Assembly: GCF_947492535.1 (NCBI RefSeq)
Contig: NZ_CANLNH010000001.1
Span: 496,001-560,000, forward strand
Length of the DNA: 64,000 nucleotides
Direction: 5' to 3'
From: an uncultured Dokdonia sp.
GTDB lineage: Bacteria; Bacteroidota; Bacteroidia; Flavobacteriales; Flavobacteriaceae
Shown here: piece after piece, positions 18,844 to 28,010 of the stretch
Position numbering within the stretch: the first letter of the stretch is position 1
How the letters are laid out: each line of letters opens with the position of its first letter
Notes under the pieces: model-generated
Databases searched by the model: none
What the model was told of the DNA's origin: nothing
Seen by the model: the letters and a program-made list of their open reading frames with translations, nothing else
Made by a program: the position numbers and the translations under genes

Positions 18844-18884
18844 AAACATAAAAAAAGCGACCCTAAGATCGCTTTTTTATGTTT
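18844..18884 (-). terminator. Terminator of the T9SS cargo gene
   Basis: A long symmetric hairpin: an A-rich arm with AAAAAAGCGA pairs with TCGCTTTTTT across an 8-base loop, with T runs on both strands. It lies just after the stop of the gene at 18899, upstream of cysN. Confidence 0.85.
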
Positions 18885-18898
18885 ATGTGGTAGTGTTG

Positions 18899-19684
18899 TT
18901 ATTTTACAAACTTTATAGCTTGTAATTTACCTTCTACGGCTACTGTTGCAATATATACACCAGTGCTTAATCCATTAAGATTTACAGTTTCTGTTGTGTT
19001 AGATAATTTCTGAGAAATTACCTTTTGACCAGAAATACTGTGAATAGTAACAGCTTCTAATGGAGTTCTAGCATTTAATGTAAGAACGTTATCAGAAACA
19101 AAAGAAGAGAATCCTTCAATAGTGTTATCTTCTAAAGAAAGTGCTCCTTCTCCTGCCATGATAGATTCACCAGCTACTGAATTAAAAGCAAAATCTTTAA
19201 TGGTCATTTCGTTACCAGCAGCAATAATATCTAAACGAGCCCATCCATAGAACGTTTCTCCTCCAACATTGATAGATAATCCCATATAACCGTCAGTAAC
19301 TCCTCCACACCATTGGCTATTTGGATAGTTACAAGAATTAAAGTTATTATCAGCTCTTGCAGCAGTAACAAATGAAGCAGCAGCATCTATAACAGTTCCT
19401 TCCGTTAAATTCGAACCGTAGTTGTATCCACTAGCAGTAAACCCAACAAATCCATTAGAACTTAAGGCATACATTACAGCGCCGGCAGAATTGAAAATTT
19501 GAAAATCAAAATCGTTTGTTCCATCTCCATTTAAATCAACCATAAAAGATTCTGAAGCTGGACCCATTGCTTGATCAGGGTCAATATCTGTATAGACGAT
19601 TTGCCCACTAGCATCTGCAATTCCCATAAGGGCAACAGACATAGCTCCGTAATTTAATAATTTTTTTGAAGTAATTTTTTTCAT
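18899..19684 (-). CDS. Type IX secretion system cargo with type A sorting domain
   Basis: A 261-residue exported protein. The N-terminus is a signal peptide (MKKITSKKLLNYG then a hydrophobic stretch, cleaved near residue 27). The body has a VDLNGDGTNDFDF segment resembling a dockerin/EF-hand calcium loop. The last 70 residues are a type A C-terminal sorting domain: LEAVTIHSISGQKV, LNGLSTGVYIATV and a terminal KFVK. Such proteins cross the outer membrane by T9SS and are attached to the surface or released. The body family is not recognised. Four cysteines cluster in the middle (NSCNYPNSQWCGG). It lies between cysN and the small gene at 19806, divergent from the latter. Confidence 0.88.
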   Translation of the reverse strand: MKKITSKKLLNYGAMSVALMGIADASGQIVYTDIDPDQAMGPASESFMVDLNGDGTNDFDFQIFNSAGAVMYALSSNGFVGFTASGYNYGSNLTEGTVIDAAASFVTAARADNNFNSCNYPNSQWCGGVTDGYMGLSINVGGETFYGWARLDIIAAGNEMTIKDFAFNSVAGESIMAGEGALSLEDNTIEGFSSFVSDNVLTLNARTPLEAVTIHSISGQKVISQKLSNTTETVNLNGLSTGVYIATVAVEGKLQAIKFVK

Positions 19685-19805
19685 GAATAAATTGTTTATG
19701 TTAGTGATCTAATTACTATTTTACCGTATGTAAAATTAAGGTTCGATCTTACAAATTAGAAATAATTTTTAAGACAAACAAATATTAATAAAAATAAACT
19801 TTGGT

Positions 19806-19961
19806 ATGGAGAATAAAGAACTGGGTAAAAAAATGAAGGTCAGCTTGTCTAATATGCCTATTGATAGTTCATTAGGGCATCTTGCGATTGGAGATATTGC
19901 GTTTGTTGAATGGAGAAAATTAAAAATAGCAAATGGGATTAAAAAAGGAACAGCTAAATAA
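19806..19961 (+). CDS. Small 51-residue protein preceding the sulfotransferase fusion
   Basis: An ATG-to-TAA frame of 51 codons, 12 bases before the next gene on the same strand. The peptide is charged at both ends, with a central SSLGHLAIGDIAFVEW stretch. It has no signal peptide and no Cys. The composition and the tight spacing look like a real gene, and the AAAGAGGG-like purine run between the two could serve the downstream start. I do not recognise the family. A partner or regulator of the phosphodiesterase-sulfotransferase is possible but only inferred from position. Confidence 0.6.
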   Translation: MENKELGKKMKVSLSNMPIDSSLGHLAIGDIAFVEWRKLKIANGIKKGTAK

Positions 19962-19973
19962 AGAGGGTAAATA

Positions 19974-22517
19974 ATGGGCAAGAAAAAATTATTATTGATA
20001 GGTTGGGATGCTGCAGATTGGAAAATTATAGGTCCGTTGATGGCAAAAGGGCAGATGCCTGCTTTAAAAAAAATGATAGAAAATGGAGTTCATGGTAATA
20101 TAAGTACCATGAATCCTCCATATTCTCCAATGTTATGGACGTCTGTAGCTACTGGAAAAACAGCAGATAAACATGGAGTATTAGGATTTATTGAAATAAT
20201 GCCAGATTTGGGAGGAGTACGACCTGTTACTGCACATTCCAGAAAAACAAGAGCTATATGGAATATCTTACATAATCAAGGATATAAAAGTAATCTAGTA
20301 GGTTGGTGGCCTAGTCATCCTGCAGAACCTATTAATGGAGTTGTTATCTCTGATAAATTTCAAAAAGTAAATATAGATCCTAATATTCCAAGCCCTCTTG
20401 ATGAAGAGACAATACATCCAAAAGATGTAACAAAGGATTTTAAGGATTTAAGAATGTTTCCTTTTGAAATAACAAAAGAACATATTCTCCCTTTTATGCC
20501 AAATGCTGCCAAGTTAGATCAAACAAAGAATAATGGAATTCAAACTTTTGCAAAAGTTATGACAGAAAATGTTTCTGTTCATAATGCAGCTACACGATTA
20601 TTAAGGACATCAGAGTGGGATTTTATGGGGGTGTATTATGATTTAATAGATCATATGTGTCATGGTTTTATGAAGTATCATCCTCCAAAATTAAAGGCAA
20701 TCTCCGAAGAATTTTACGATATATATAAGGACATGGTAGCGAGTGCTTATCGTTTTCAAGATATGATGCTAGGTCGTATGTTAGAATTAATAGATGAAAA
20801 TACGACAGTGATTGTTATGTCTGATCATGGTTTTGAATCTGGAAGTAAACGCATATTGAAAATGCCCAAAGTACAAGCCGCAGCTGCTTTAGAACATAGG
20901 CAGTTTGGAATGTTTGTCGCTATGGGACCTAATATCAAAAAGAATGAAAAGGTATTTGGGTTGGGATTGATGGATATCGCACCTACCATTTTACATCATT
21001 TTGGACTCCCTATAGGTAAAGATATGGATGGGAAAGTATCCTTAGATATTTTTAAAGAATTTAAAGAACCCGTTTTTATTGACAGTTGGGATACTATATC
21101 TGGTGATTTTGGTGAATTGGGGAAAAATAACTCAACAGCTACTTTTTCAGATCAAGATGCAATGGAGCAACTAATAGAATTAGGATATATAGAACGTCCT
21201 GATGAAAAAAAGGAAGTAGCAATTTTGAAAACCAAATGTGATTTAAAACATAATTTAGCAAAAGTATACTTAGGTAAAAAAGATTATGAGAAGTCTAAAG
21301 AATTGTTATTAGAATTAATCTTAGAAGAAGACCCTATTGATGTGACTCCTTATTATATAGATTTAATCAATATAAGTTTACATAATAAAGATTTTGAAAA
21401 GGCTGAAAACTATCTTGAAGAAGTTAGGAAATTAGGAAATAAAGTTGGATATAATTTATTTCTTATAGAAGCAGAAATATATGAAAAGACAGGACGATTA
21501 CTAAAAGCTTTAGATTTACTTGAGAAAGTAGAAAAAATAAGATCAAATTCTGAAGTTTTATATAGAATTGGAAAAATAAAATATCAATTAACAAGATTTG
21601 AAGAAGCTAAAACTGCTTTTGAGAATGCAATAAAAATTGAATCAGATAGAGCAAAATATCATAGGGCTATTGCAGAAGTTTATATAGAGTTAGGTGATTA
21701 CGAAGAAGCTGTAGATTATGCACTAACAAGTATAGAATTAGTGAGGTTTTATCCTGCAGCTCATTTTGTATTAGGTAGAGCTCTAGAAAAATTAGGTGAT
21801 TTAGAAAATGCTAAAATTGCGTATGAAACAGCAGAAAGGTTACAGCCAAAAAACTATGAGCGATCAAAGATAGCTAAAGAAAATGTTATAGAGTTACAGC
21901 ATTTATCTGCAGGAAATTCAGAAAAGAAATATTTTAAGCATGATAAAAATCAGATAGTTGTCGTTTCAGGATTACCTCGCTCAGGGACATCTCTAATGAT
22001 GCAAATGCTAGCCAAAGGGGGACAAGAAATTTTGACAGATAAAAATAGAAAAGCTGATGAGTCTAATCCTAAAGGGTATTATGAATATGACCCAGTTATG
22101 TCTATCCATAAAGATAATTCTTGGTTAGAAGAGGCAAAGAATAAAGGGGTTAAGATTGTGGCTCCGTTGCTAAAGTATTTGGATACTAAATATAGATATA
22201 AAATTATCTTTATGGTTAGAGATTTAAATGAAGTGGTTAAATCACAACAGGTAATGCGTGGTAAAGATTCAAATACGATGCCTTTAAAACTTTATGATGC
22301 ATATCAAAATTTGTTAAAAGGGGTTGATCTATGGAAGGAAAAAGAGCCTGGAGTAGAGATGATTTATATAAATTATAAAGAAGCTATAGAGAAACCTGAG
22401 GATGTAGTAGAAAAAGTTGTCGAGTTTATTGGAAAAGAGAATTTAGATAAATCAGCCATGGTACGTTGTGTTGATAAAAAATTATATAGAAATCGATCTA
22501 AGAAGGTTGAGAAGTGA
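19974..22517 (+). CDS. Phosphodiesterase-TPR-sulfotransferase fusion protein
   Basis: An 847-residue protein with three parts. Residues 1 to about 370 are an alkaline-phosphatase-superfamily (type I phosphodiesterase) domain: Asp12 in LIGWDAADW, nucleophile-like Ser51 in NPPYSPMLW, Asp226-His227 and Asp284-His285 in MSDHGF. Residues of about 400-640 are TPR helices (for example AKTAFENAIKIESDRAKYHR). Residues of about 655-847 are a sulfotransferase: the 5'-phosphosulfate loop GLPRSGTS at 666-673, and FMVRDLNEVVKSQ near 746 for the 3'-phosphate. There is no signal peptide or membrane helix, so a cytoplasmic site is likely. Next to cysQCDN it is the probable consumer of PAPS. The acceptor is unknown. 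Confidence 0.88.
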   Translation: MGKKKLLLIGWDAADWKIIGPLMAKGQMPALKKMIENGVHGNISTMNPPYSPMLWTSVATGKTADKHGVLGFIEIMPDLGGVRPVTAHSRKTRAIWNILHNQGYKSNLVGWWPSHPAEPINGVVISDKFQKVNIDPNIPSPLDEETIHPKDVTKDFKDLRMFPFEITKEHILPFMPNAAKLDQTKNNGIQTFAKVMTENVSVHNAATRLLRTSEWDFMGVYYDLIDHMCHGFMKYHPPKLKAISEEFYDIYKDMVASAYRFQDMMLGRMLELIDENTTVIVMSDHGFESGSKRILKMPKVQAAAALEHRQFGMFVAMGPNIKKNEKVFGLGLMDIAPTILHHFGLPIGKDMDGKVSLDIFKEFKEPVFIDSWDTISGDFGELGKNNSTATFSDQDAMEQLIELGYIERPDEKKEVAILKTKCDLKHNLAKVYLGKKDYEKSKELLLELILEEDPIDVTPYYIDLINISLHNKDFEKAENYLEEVRKLGNKVGYNLFLIEAEIYEKTGRLLKALDLLEKVEKIRSNSEVLYRIGKIKYQLTRFEEAKTAFENAIKIESDRAKYHRAIAEVYIELGDYEEAVDYALTSIELVRFYPAAHFVLGRALEKLGDLENAKIAYETAERLQPKNYERSKIAKENVIELQHLSAGNSEKKYFKHDKNQIVVVSGLPRSGTSLMMQMLAKGGQEILTDKNRKADESNPKGYYEYDPVMSIHKDNSWLEEAKNKGVKIVAPLLKYLDTKYRYKIIFMVRDLNEVVKSQQVMRGKDSNTMPLKLYDAYQNLLKGVDLWKEKEPGVEMIYINYKEAIEKPEDVVEKVVEFIGKENLDKSAMVRCVDKKLYRNRSKKVEK

Positions 22518-22530
22518 TTTCGTTTACAAC

Positions 22531-22567
22531 AAAAAAGGGTTGCCTAATTTTTAGGCAACCCTTTTTT
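22531..22567. terminator. Bidirectional terminator
   Basis: A perfect 17-bp stem (AAAAAAGGGTTGCCTAA with its complement) and a TTT loop, with A and T runs at either side. It serves the convergent sulfotransferase-fusion and accD genes. Confidence 0.92.
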
Positions 22568-22582
22568 ATTTATAGTAACTAT

Positions 22583-23440
22583 TTAAGCTCTTACAGCTCT
22601 ATTTAATATCAAATCTAAATATAGATTTATTTTATTTTTCAGCTCTTGACGAGGTGTAATAAAATCTAAAAATCCATGTTCTTGAAGAAATTCAGATGTT
22701 TGAAAACCTTCAGGTAATTCTTTACCTGTAGTATCTCGTACTACGCGAGGTCCAGCAAATCCGATTAATGCACCTGGTTCAGAAATATTAATATCTCCTA
22801 ACATTGCAAAAGAAGCTGTTGTTCCTCCAGTAGTAGGATCTGTACATAAAGAAATATACGGAATACCTGCATCTGCAAGTTGTGCTAGTTTGGCTGATGT
22901 TTTTGCTAATTGCATTAAAGATAAAGCAGCTTCCATCATACGTGCGCCTCCCGATTTTGATATGATCATAAACGGAATATTGTTTTTAAGAGAATAATCT
23001 GCAGCACGTGCAATTTTCTCTCCAACCACACTTCCCATAGAGCCACCTATGAATCTAAAATCCATACAAGCAATTACAATATCTTCTCCTTTAGATTTTC
23101 CTACAGCAGTACGAACAGCATCTTTAAGACCTGTTTTCTCTTGTGCTTCTTTCAATCTATCGGTATACTTTTTCTTATCCTCAAACTTTAAAGGGTCTTT
23201 AGAAGTAAGATTTTTGTCTAATTCTTTGAACTCATTATTATCAAAAAGAATCTCAAAATATTCCTTACTTCCTATACGTACGTGATATCCATCTTCAGGA
23301 CTGATATAGAAGTTTTTTTCTAATTCTTCTGTGTCTACAATTTTACCTGTAGGAGACTTATACCAAAGACCTTTAGGAGTGTCTTTTTTTTCTTCTGTAG
23401 GAGTTTGAATTCCTTTGTCTTTTCTCTTAAACCAAGCCAT
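22583..23440 (-). CDS. accD: Acetyl-CoA carboxylase carboxyltransferase beta subunit, without zinc ribbon
   Basis: The beta half of the carboxyltransferase that moves CO2 from biotin to acetyl-CoA, making malonyl-CoA for fatty acid synthesis. The crotonase-fold core is clear: [49 protein letters not shown]. Length 285. The N-terminal zinc ribbon found in E. coli is present in outline ([24 protein letters not shown]) but the four cysteines are gone, and none occurs in the first 120 residues. This loss is, to my knowledge, general in flavobacteria. The gene is downstream of fbaA on the same strand. Confidence 0.95.
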   Translation of the reverse strand: MAWFKRKDKGIQTPTEEKKDTPKGLWYKSPTGKIVDTEELEKNFYISPEDGYHVRIGSKEYFEILFDNNEFKELDKNLTSKDPLKFEDKKKYTDRLKEAQEKTGLKDAVRTAVGKSKGEDIVIACMDFRFIGGSMGSVVGEKIARAADYSLKNNIPFMIISKSGGARMMEAALSLMQLAKTSAKLAQLADAGIPYISLCTDPTTGGTTASFAMLGDINISEPGALIGFAGPRVVRDTTGKELPEGFQTSEFLQEHGFLDFITPRQELKNKINLYLDLILNRAVRA

Positions 23441-23470
23441 AGTGAGGGTGTATTTATGAGTTTATACTAT

Positions 23471-23488
23471 ACGCTTTCGCGAAAGCGT
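23471..23488. repeat. TTTCGCGAAA palindrome, full form
   Basis: ACGCTTTCGCGAAAGCGT with further symmetric flanks (TATA on the left, ACTATA on the right). It starts one base after the fbaA stop codon, in the fbaA-accD gap. Confidence 0.92.
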
Positions 23489-23489
23489 A

Positions 23490-24557
23490 CTATAATGTAT
23501 TTACATTATTTAAATCTTCAAAAGCTTTTTCTAGTCGAGCGCGCATAGTACCTTCTGCTTTACGCAACCATACACGAGGATCGTAATATTTCTTATTAGG
23601 AACATCATCACCAGTAGGGTTTCCTATCTGAGATTTTAAATACTCAGCATTATCATTAAAATAATCACGTATTCCTTCTGCAGTAGCATATTGAAGGTCT
23701 GTGTCTATATTCATTTTAATAACACCGTAGCTTATTCCTTCTCGTATTTCTTCTACAGTAGAACCACTACCTCCGTGAAAAACAAAATCTATATGATTGT
23801 GTTCTACACCATATTTTTGTGTGATATGTTCCTGAGAATTTTTAAGAATTTTAGGAGTAAGTTTTACGTTACCAGGTTTGTATACACCATGTACATTTCC
23901 AAAAGCTGCAGCAATCGTAAATTGATCACTTACTTTAGAAAGCTCTTCATAGGCATATGCAACTTCTTCTGGTTGTGTGTATAATTTTGAATCATCTACA
24001 TCCGTATTATCTACACCATCTTCTTCACCTCCTGTAATACCTAATTCAATCTCTAGCGTCATATCCATCTTTTCCATGCGCTCAAGATATTTTTTGCAAA
24101 TCTCGATATTTTCTTCAATAGGCTCTTCACTTAGATCGATCATATGTGAACTAAATAATGAATGTCCATGTTCTTTATAGTAAGCTTCACTAGCATCAAG
24201 CATACCATCTATCCATGGTAATAATTTTTTTGCGCAATGATCTGTGTGAAGTATTACAGTAGCACCGTATGCTTTTGCAAGTTCGTGTACATGCTTTGCA
24301 CCTGCAACAGCACCTGCAACAGCTGCTCTCTGATTATCGTTATTTAACCCTTTCCCTGCATTAAATTGAGCTCCGCCATTACTAAACTGTATAATCACAG
24401 GAGCGTTAAGTGCAGCAGCAGTTTCTAATACTGTGTTAATACTATTTGATCCAATAACATTTACAGCGGGAAGTGCAAATCCCTTTTCTTTTGCATAGTT
24501 GAAAATCTTTTGCACTTGGTAACCGGTAGCGACTCCCGGTTCGATAGAATGAGCCAT
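23490..24557 (-). CDS. fbaA: Class II fructose-bisphosphate aldolase
   Basis: A zinc-dependent aldolase of glycolysis and gluconeogenesis that interconverts fructose-1,6-bisphosphate with glyceraldehyde-3-phosphate and dihydroxyacetone phosphate. Metal and substrate residues are in place: LHTDHCAKKLL, EIELGITGGEEDGVDN, NVHGVYKPGNVKL and the phosphate loop FHGGSGS. The length of 355 fits the long type A (E. coli FbaA-like) class. accD follows 49 bases downstream, across a palindrome copy. Confidence 0.97.
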   Translation of the reverse strand: MAHSIEPGVATGYQVQKIFNYAKEKGFALPAVNVIGSNSINTVLETAAALNAPVIIQFSNGGAQFNAGKGLNNDNQRAAVAGAVAGAKHVHELAKAYGATVILHTDHCAKKLLPWIDGMLDASEAYYKEHGHSLFSSHMIDLSEEPIEENIEICKKYLERMEKMDMTLEIELGITGGEEDGVDNTDVDDSKLYTQPEEVAYAYEELSKVSDQFTIAAAFGNVHGVYKPGNVKLTPKILKNSQEHITQKYGVEHNHIDFVFHGGSGSTVEEIREGISYGVIKMNIDTDLQYATAEGIRDYFNDNAEYLKSQIGNPTGDDVPNKKYYDPRVWLRKAEGTMRARLEKAFEDLNNVNTL

Positions 24558-24660
24558 AATTTTGATTTATGTTTAAGTTGGTAAAAATAAGAAATTAAAT
24601 AGTAAAATAAAGAGAAACAAAATCGAATTACGATAACGTTTGAAAGTGTTATAACCCCTT

Positions 24661-27222
24661 TTAGAATGGGTAATTAATACCAATGTTATATACAGCATTC
24701 GAAAAATTATATTCTCGAAACCATCGATTTCCAGTTTCAAAAGCAGGATCATATGTTTTAAAACCAATATCAAATCTTACCAAGAAGAAATCAAAATCTA
24801 ATCGAAGCCCAAAACCAGACCCAAGGGCTAAGTCACTTAAACTTGAAAAACCTCTAAATTGCGAATTTGGGTCGTCTACATTATCAAAAACATTCCAAAT
24901 GTTTCCAGCGTCTAAAAAGAATGCGCCTTCAAAAGGACCTAATAAATCAAAACGATGCTCTATATTGAGTGCTAGTTTCATATTAGCTTCATTAAATTCA
25001 TTAGGAGCACCACTACTACCCGGTCCTAATTCATACGCACGCCAAGCACGGTTATCATTAGACCCTCCTGCAAAAAAACTTCGTGTAAAAGGAATGTTAT
25101 TTGCATTACCATATGGAATTGCTAATCCTCCAAAAGCTCTTATTGCAAGAATATTATTATGTCCTAAATCCCAATGTTTTGTATAATCAATTTCTGTTTT
25201 TGCATACTGAGAAAAAACAACACCAAGAATACGAGAGTTGTTATCTTCGTTCTTTGGCGCATTTACCAGACTTGAAGCTAGAGAAAGAGCATTGCCGGCA
25301 AGCTCTATACGAGTTCTTAATCTTGAAAAAGCATCGTCATATAAGTTTTCACGATTGTTATATGTATACGTAAAATTAAGAGCGAAAATTAAGTTGTCTT
25401 CTGTTAACCTGTTTTGGCGTTCGCGTATCGCATTTATTTCTGATACTTGTGCATCTGTAAATCCAGGAACAATGCCATTTTCTACATCATTAATCAGATT
25501 ATCTGCTCCGTTAGGGATGGTAAGTGTAGGTGAGCTAGTTCCCTCTTCAAAATAATCAGGATTGATATTATCTATGTTAGATGCTGCAAGTGTATTTAAA
25601 TCATCATAACTATTTCGATAAATATTAAAATAGTTGTTAGCATTTAGATTACGTACATACTGTATGTCTAATAGATCAAAGGTAAATGTGTTTGTAGCAG
25701 AAGGGGTCCAATTGTACGAGAGCCCCCCAGCAAAACTTTGTTTGTCTAATCCTATATTTTGTTGCACACTTGCTCCTAAATTAAATCGCGTATTGGGTTG
25801 CCACTCGGCTGGGATGAGTTTTGAAGTATTGAAAGGGAAAAATATCCTAGGAAAAACAAGATTGGCATTCAGTCCAATTTCAGAAATATTGAAAAAGCTA
25901 TCGCTGTCATTTGCGGCATCATCAGAAGCTCCGATATTTCCTCTGGCTGAAATTTCTAACGTCTCTGCACCTTTAAAAATGTTACGTATCAATAAAGAAC
26001 CAAACCCTGCAATACCTATATCCTGAATATTTGACGTAGAGACATCAAAATCAGCTCGGAACTTGTATTTTTCTAAAGGCGTTAAACGAATGTTTGCTAT
26101 CAAATTAGTGCCTGTACTATCTTTAGGGTCTTGTTGATAGGTAATACTCGGATACTTAAAGGTGTTTAACCTACTTAAACGTGTTAAGGTTTGTGTTTTG
26201 TCAATATCACGATAGATAGCTCCAGGTTTAAGGGGAATAATATCTGTAATAGCATTCGTTCTATAATTTAATTTGTCGTAGACGTAAAACGTATAGCCAT
26301 CGGCATTAATAGAATCTGCAAAAGGTTTGTTTTGATTTGCAAAACTGTAATCTGTATTAATATTAATCTCACTAACCTTATGAACTTTAAATGGGAAATC
26401 TACAATACTATCTTCTACAGTTTCCTTTCGGTTATCTATAATAATTTCAAGATTAGTTTTATTTCCCGTATTTACAGTATCACCAATAGCTCGAATACGG
26501 TCTGATTCAAAATGGTATAACCCATTATTTCTGAAGAGTTTTTCAATTCTTAATCTTTCAGCATCAAACTTTAACTTTTGATAAGGTTCTCCTTTTCTTA
26601 GAAAAGATTCATTTTTATGTGCTGTATATATAGAATCTGCTACGGGTGAAGCAATAATAGGAGTGATAGTGTCTAGCAGATAAGGTTTATGACGTGTCAC
26701 ATTATAATTTACAGTAGCAAGCTGGTTACTATCTCTTGCTATCGTATAATCTACTTCTGTATTGAAATATCCATTGTTTATGTAAAACTTAGCTAGATTA
26801 TTAGCTGATTTTTTTGTGAGGATTTCATTGACAATGGTAGGGGGTTCTCCTGTTTTTTTAACACCTGAATTGAAATCTTTTTTAAATTTTCTAAAAGATT
26901 CTACTTGCTTTCGCGAAAGCAAACGAGTCCAGAAATTTCTGCGTCCATCATTTTTTGCACGTTGTGCATCAAGTATCGAATCTATATTAGGACGGGCCCA
27001 ATTATAAATATAGAGTCTAAAAGGAGAGCCAGCAACCTTAGTGTTAGGTTGTTGGTACAAGAAATTGTACAATCGTTGGTCAGTAATTTTTTCACCATCG
27101 ACCGTAATTGTATTGTCTGTAAGTAAAAAATCTTCCTTAGGAACTCGTTTTGTGGCATTACAACCAACAAGTAGGATCGCTAGAAGAATAAATAATGATA
27201 TTTTTGTAAATAGTTGTTTCAA
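24661..27222 (-). CDS. tamL: BamA-family outer membrane lipoprotein TamL
   Basis: An 853-residue Omp85-family protein. It starts with a lipoprotein signal (lipobox LLVGC, Cys21), followed by POTRA-like repeats (to about residue 430) and a C-terminal beta barrel that ends in YNIGINYPF with the terminal Phe of outer-membrane barrels. A lipidated TamA-like protein is the Bacteroidota TamL, thought to work with TamB in moving material to the outer membrane. The FFAGGSNDNRAWRAYELGPGS stretch, in the position of the family's RGF/Y motif, matches Omp85 barrels. Bases 26905-26922 are a palindrome copy read as Leu-Ser-Arg-Lys in the first third. Confidence 0.9.
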   Translation of the reverse strand: MKQLFTKISLFILLAILLVGCNATKRVPKEDFLLTDNTITVDGEKITDQRLYNFLYQQPNTKVAGSPFRLYIYNWARPNIDSILDAQRAKNDGRRNFWTRLLSRKQVESFRKFKKDFNSGVKKTGEPPTIVNEILTKKSANNLAKFYINNGYFNTEVDYTIARDSNQLATVNYNVTRHKPYLLDTITPIIASPVADSIYTAHKNESFLRKGEPYQKLKFDAERLRIEKLFRNNGLYHFESDRIRAIGDTVNTGNKTNLEIIIDNRKETVEDSIVDFPFKVHKVSEININTDYSFANQNKPFADSINADGYTFYVYDKLNYRTNAITDIIPLKPGAIYRDIDKTQTLTRLSRLNTFKYPSITYQQDPKDSTGTNLIANIRLTPLEKYKFRADFDVSTSNIQDIGIAGFGSLLIRNIFKGAETLEISARGNIGASDDAANDSDSFFNISEIGLNANLVFPRIFFPFNTSKLIPAEWQPNTRFNLGASVQQNIGLDKQSFAGGLSYNWTPSATNTFTFDLLDIQYVRNLNANNYFNIYRNSYDDLNTLAASNIDNINPDYFEEGTSSPTLTIPNGADNLINDVENGIVPGFTDAQVSEINAIRERQNRLTEDNLIFALNFTYTYNNRENLYDDAFSRLRTRIELAGNALSLASSLVNAPKNEDNNSRILGVVFSQYAKTEIDYTKHWDLGHNNILAIRAFGGLAIPYGNANNIPFTRSFFAGGSNDNRAWRAYELGPGSSGAPNEFNEANMKLALNIEHRFDLLGPFEGAFFLDAGNIWNVFDNVDDPNSQFRGFSSLSDLALGSGFGLRLDFDFFLVRFDIGFKTYDPAFETGNRWFREYNFSNAVYNIGINYPF
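26905..26922. repeat. TTTCGCGAAA palindrome, inside tamL
   Basis: TTGCTTTCGCGAAAGCAA, a perfect 18-base palindrome with flanks different from the usual ACGC. In the tamL frame it reads Leu-Leu-Ser-Arg-Lys-Gln. Confidence 0.9.
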
Positions 27223-27260
27223 GTGGGTGTTGATAATAAATCAAAAGTACATTTTATATA

Positions 27261-28010
27261 GTGTTAAGCAAAAGTAATAGTAAACGAATAACGGGATTAC
27301 ACCAAAAAAAGTGCCGTAAACGCGAAGGGGTCTTTGTTGCCGAAGGCATAAAAGTAATAAATGAACTTTTAGAATCATCATTTGAACTAGAAGCCATCTA
27401 TAGTATTGATCGTTCTGCCTTGCAGCTCTCTAAGGAGCATGAAGTTGTTTTTCAAGATATTACTCCAGCGGAACTAAAGAAAATAAGTTTTCTTAAAACT
27501 CCGCAAACAGCACTTGCGCTGTTTAAAATTCCTGCTCAAGTAGCAAATACAAGAGATGGAATCACAGTGCTTCTTGATGACGTTAGAGACCCCGGTAATC
27601 TGGGAACCATTATTAGATTATGTGATTGGTTTGGCGTAAAGAACCTTATATGCTCTCCCCAAACAGTAGATTGTTACAATCCCAAAGTAGTGCAAGCTAC
27701 TATGGGATCCTTATCTAGGATTACTATTTCGTATACAGATATACAAGAATATCTAAAAGAAGAACACCGTGCTATTTATGGAACGTTTATGGATGGGACA
27801 ACGATTTATACAGCATCACTTCCTAAAGAAGCAGTGATTGTCATGGGAAATGAAGCTAACGGAATTTCTGAGGCTATAGAGCAATTGGTAACTCACAAAA
27901 TTGCAATTCCTCGTTTTGGGCAATTACAAAAAACAGAAAGTCTAAATGTAGCAACAGCAACTGCTATTTGTTTAAGCGAATTTAAACGCGGTATCGCTAT
28001 TGAAAAGTAA
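27261..28010 (+). CDS. TrmH/SpoU-family RNA 2'-O-methyltransferase
   Basis: A SPOUT-class methyltransferase of 249 residues that acts on rRNA or tRNA ribose. The N-terminal substrate-binding domain (LHQKKCRKREGVFVAEG) precedes the knotted SAM domain with the three family motifs: LDDVRDPGNLGTIIR, VIVMGNEANGIS, and IPRFGQLQKTESLNVATA. It starts with GTG, 38 bases from the divergent tamL start. It overlaps the end of the convergent porT by 14 bases. RlmB- or TrmH-like, but the exact target cannot be assigned. Confidence 0.92.
   Translation: MLSKSNSKRITGLHQKKCRKREGVFVAEGIKVINELLESSFELEAIYSIDRSALQLSKEHEVVFQDITPAELKKISFLKTPQTALALFKIPAQVANTRDGITVLLDDVRDPGNLGTIIRLCDWFGVKNLICSPQTVDCYNPKVVQATMGSLSRITISYTDIQEYLKEEHRAIYGTFMDGTTIYTASLPKEAVIVMGNEANGISEAIEQLVTHKIAIPRFGQLQKTESLNVATATAICLSEFKRGIAIEK

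Noticed and set aside
25101-26026. Several open frames opposite tamL
   Set aside because: They are antisense shadows of a well-supported gene and show no domain or start signal.
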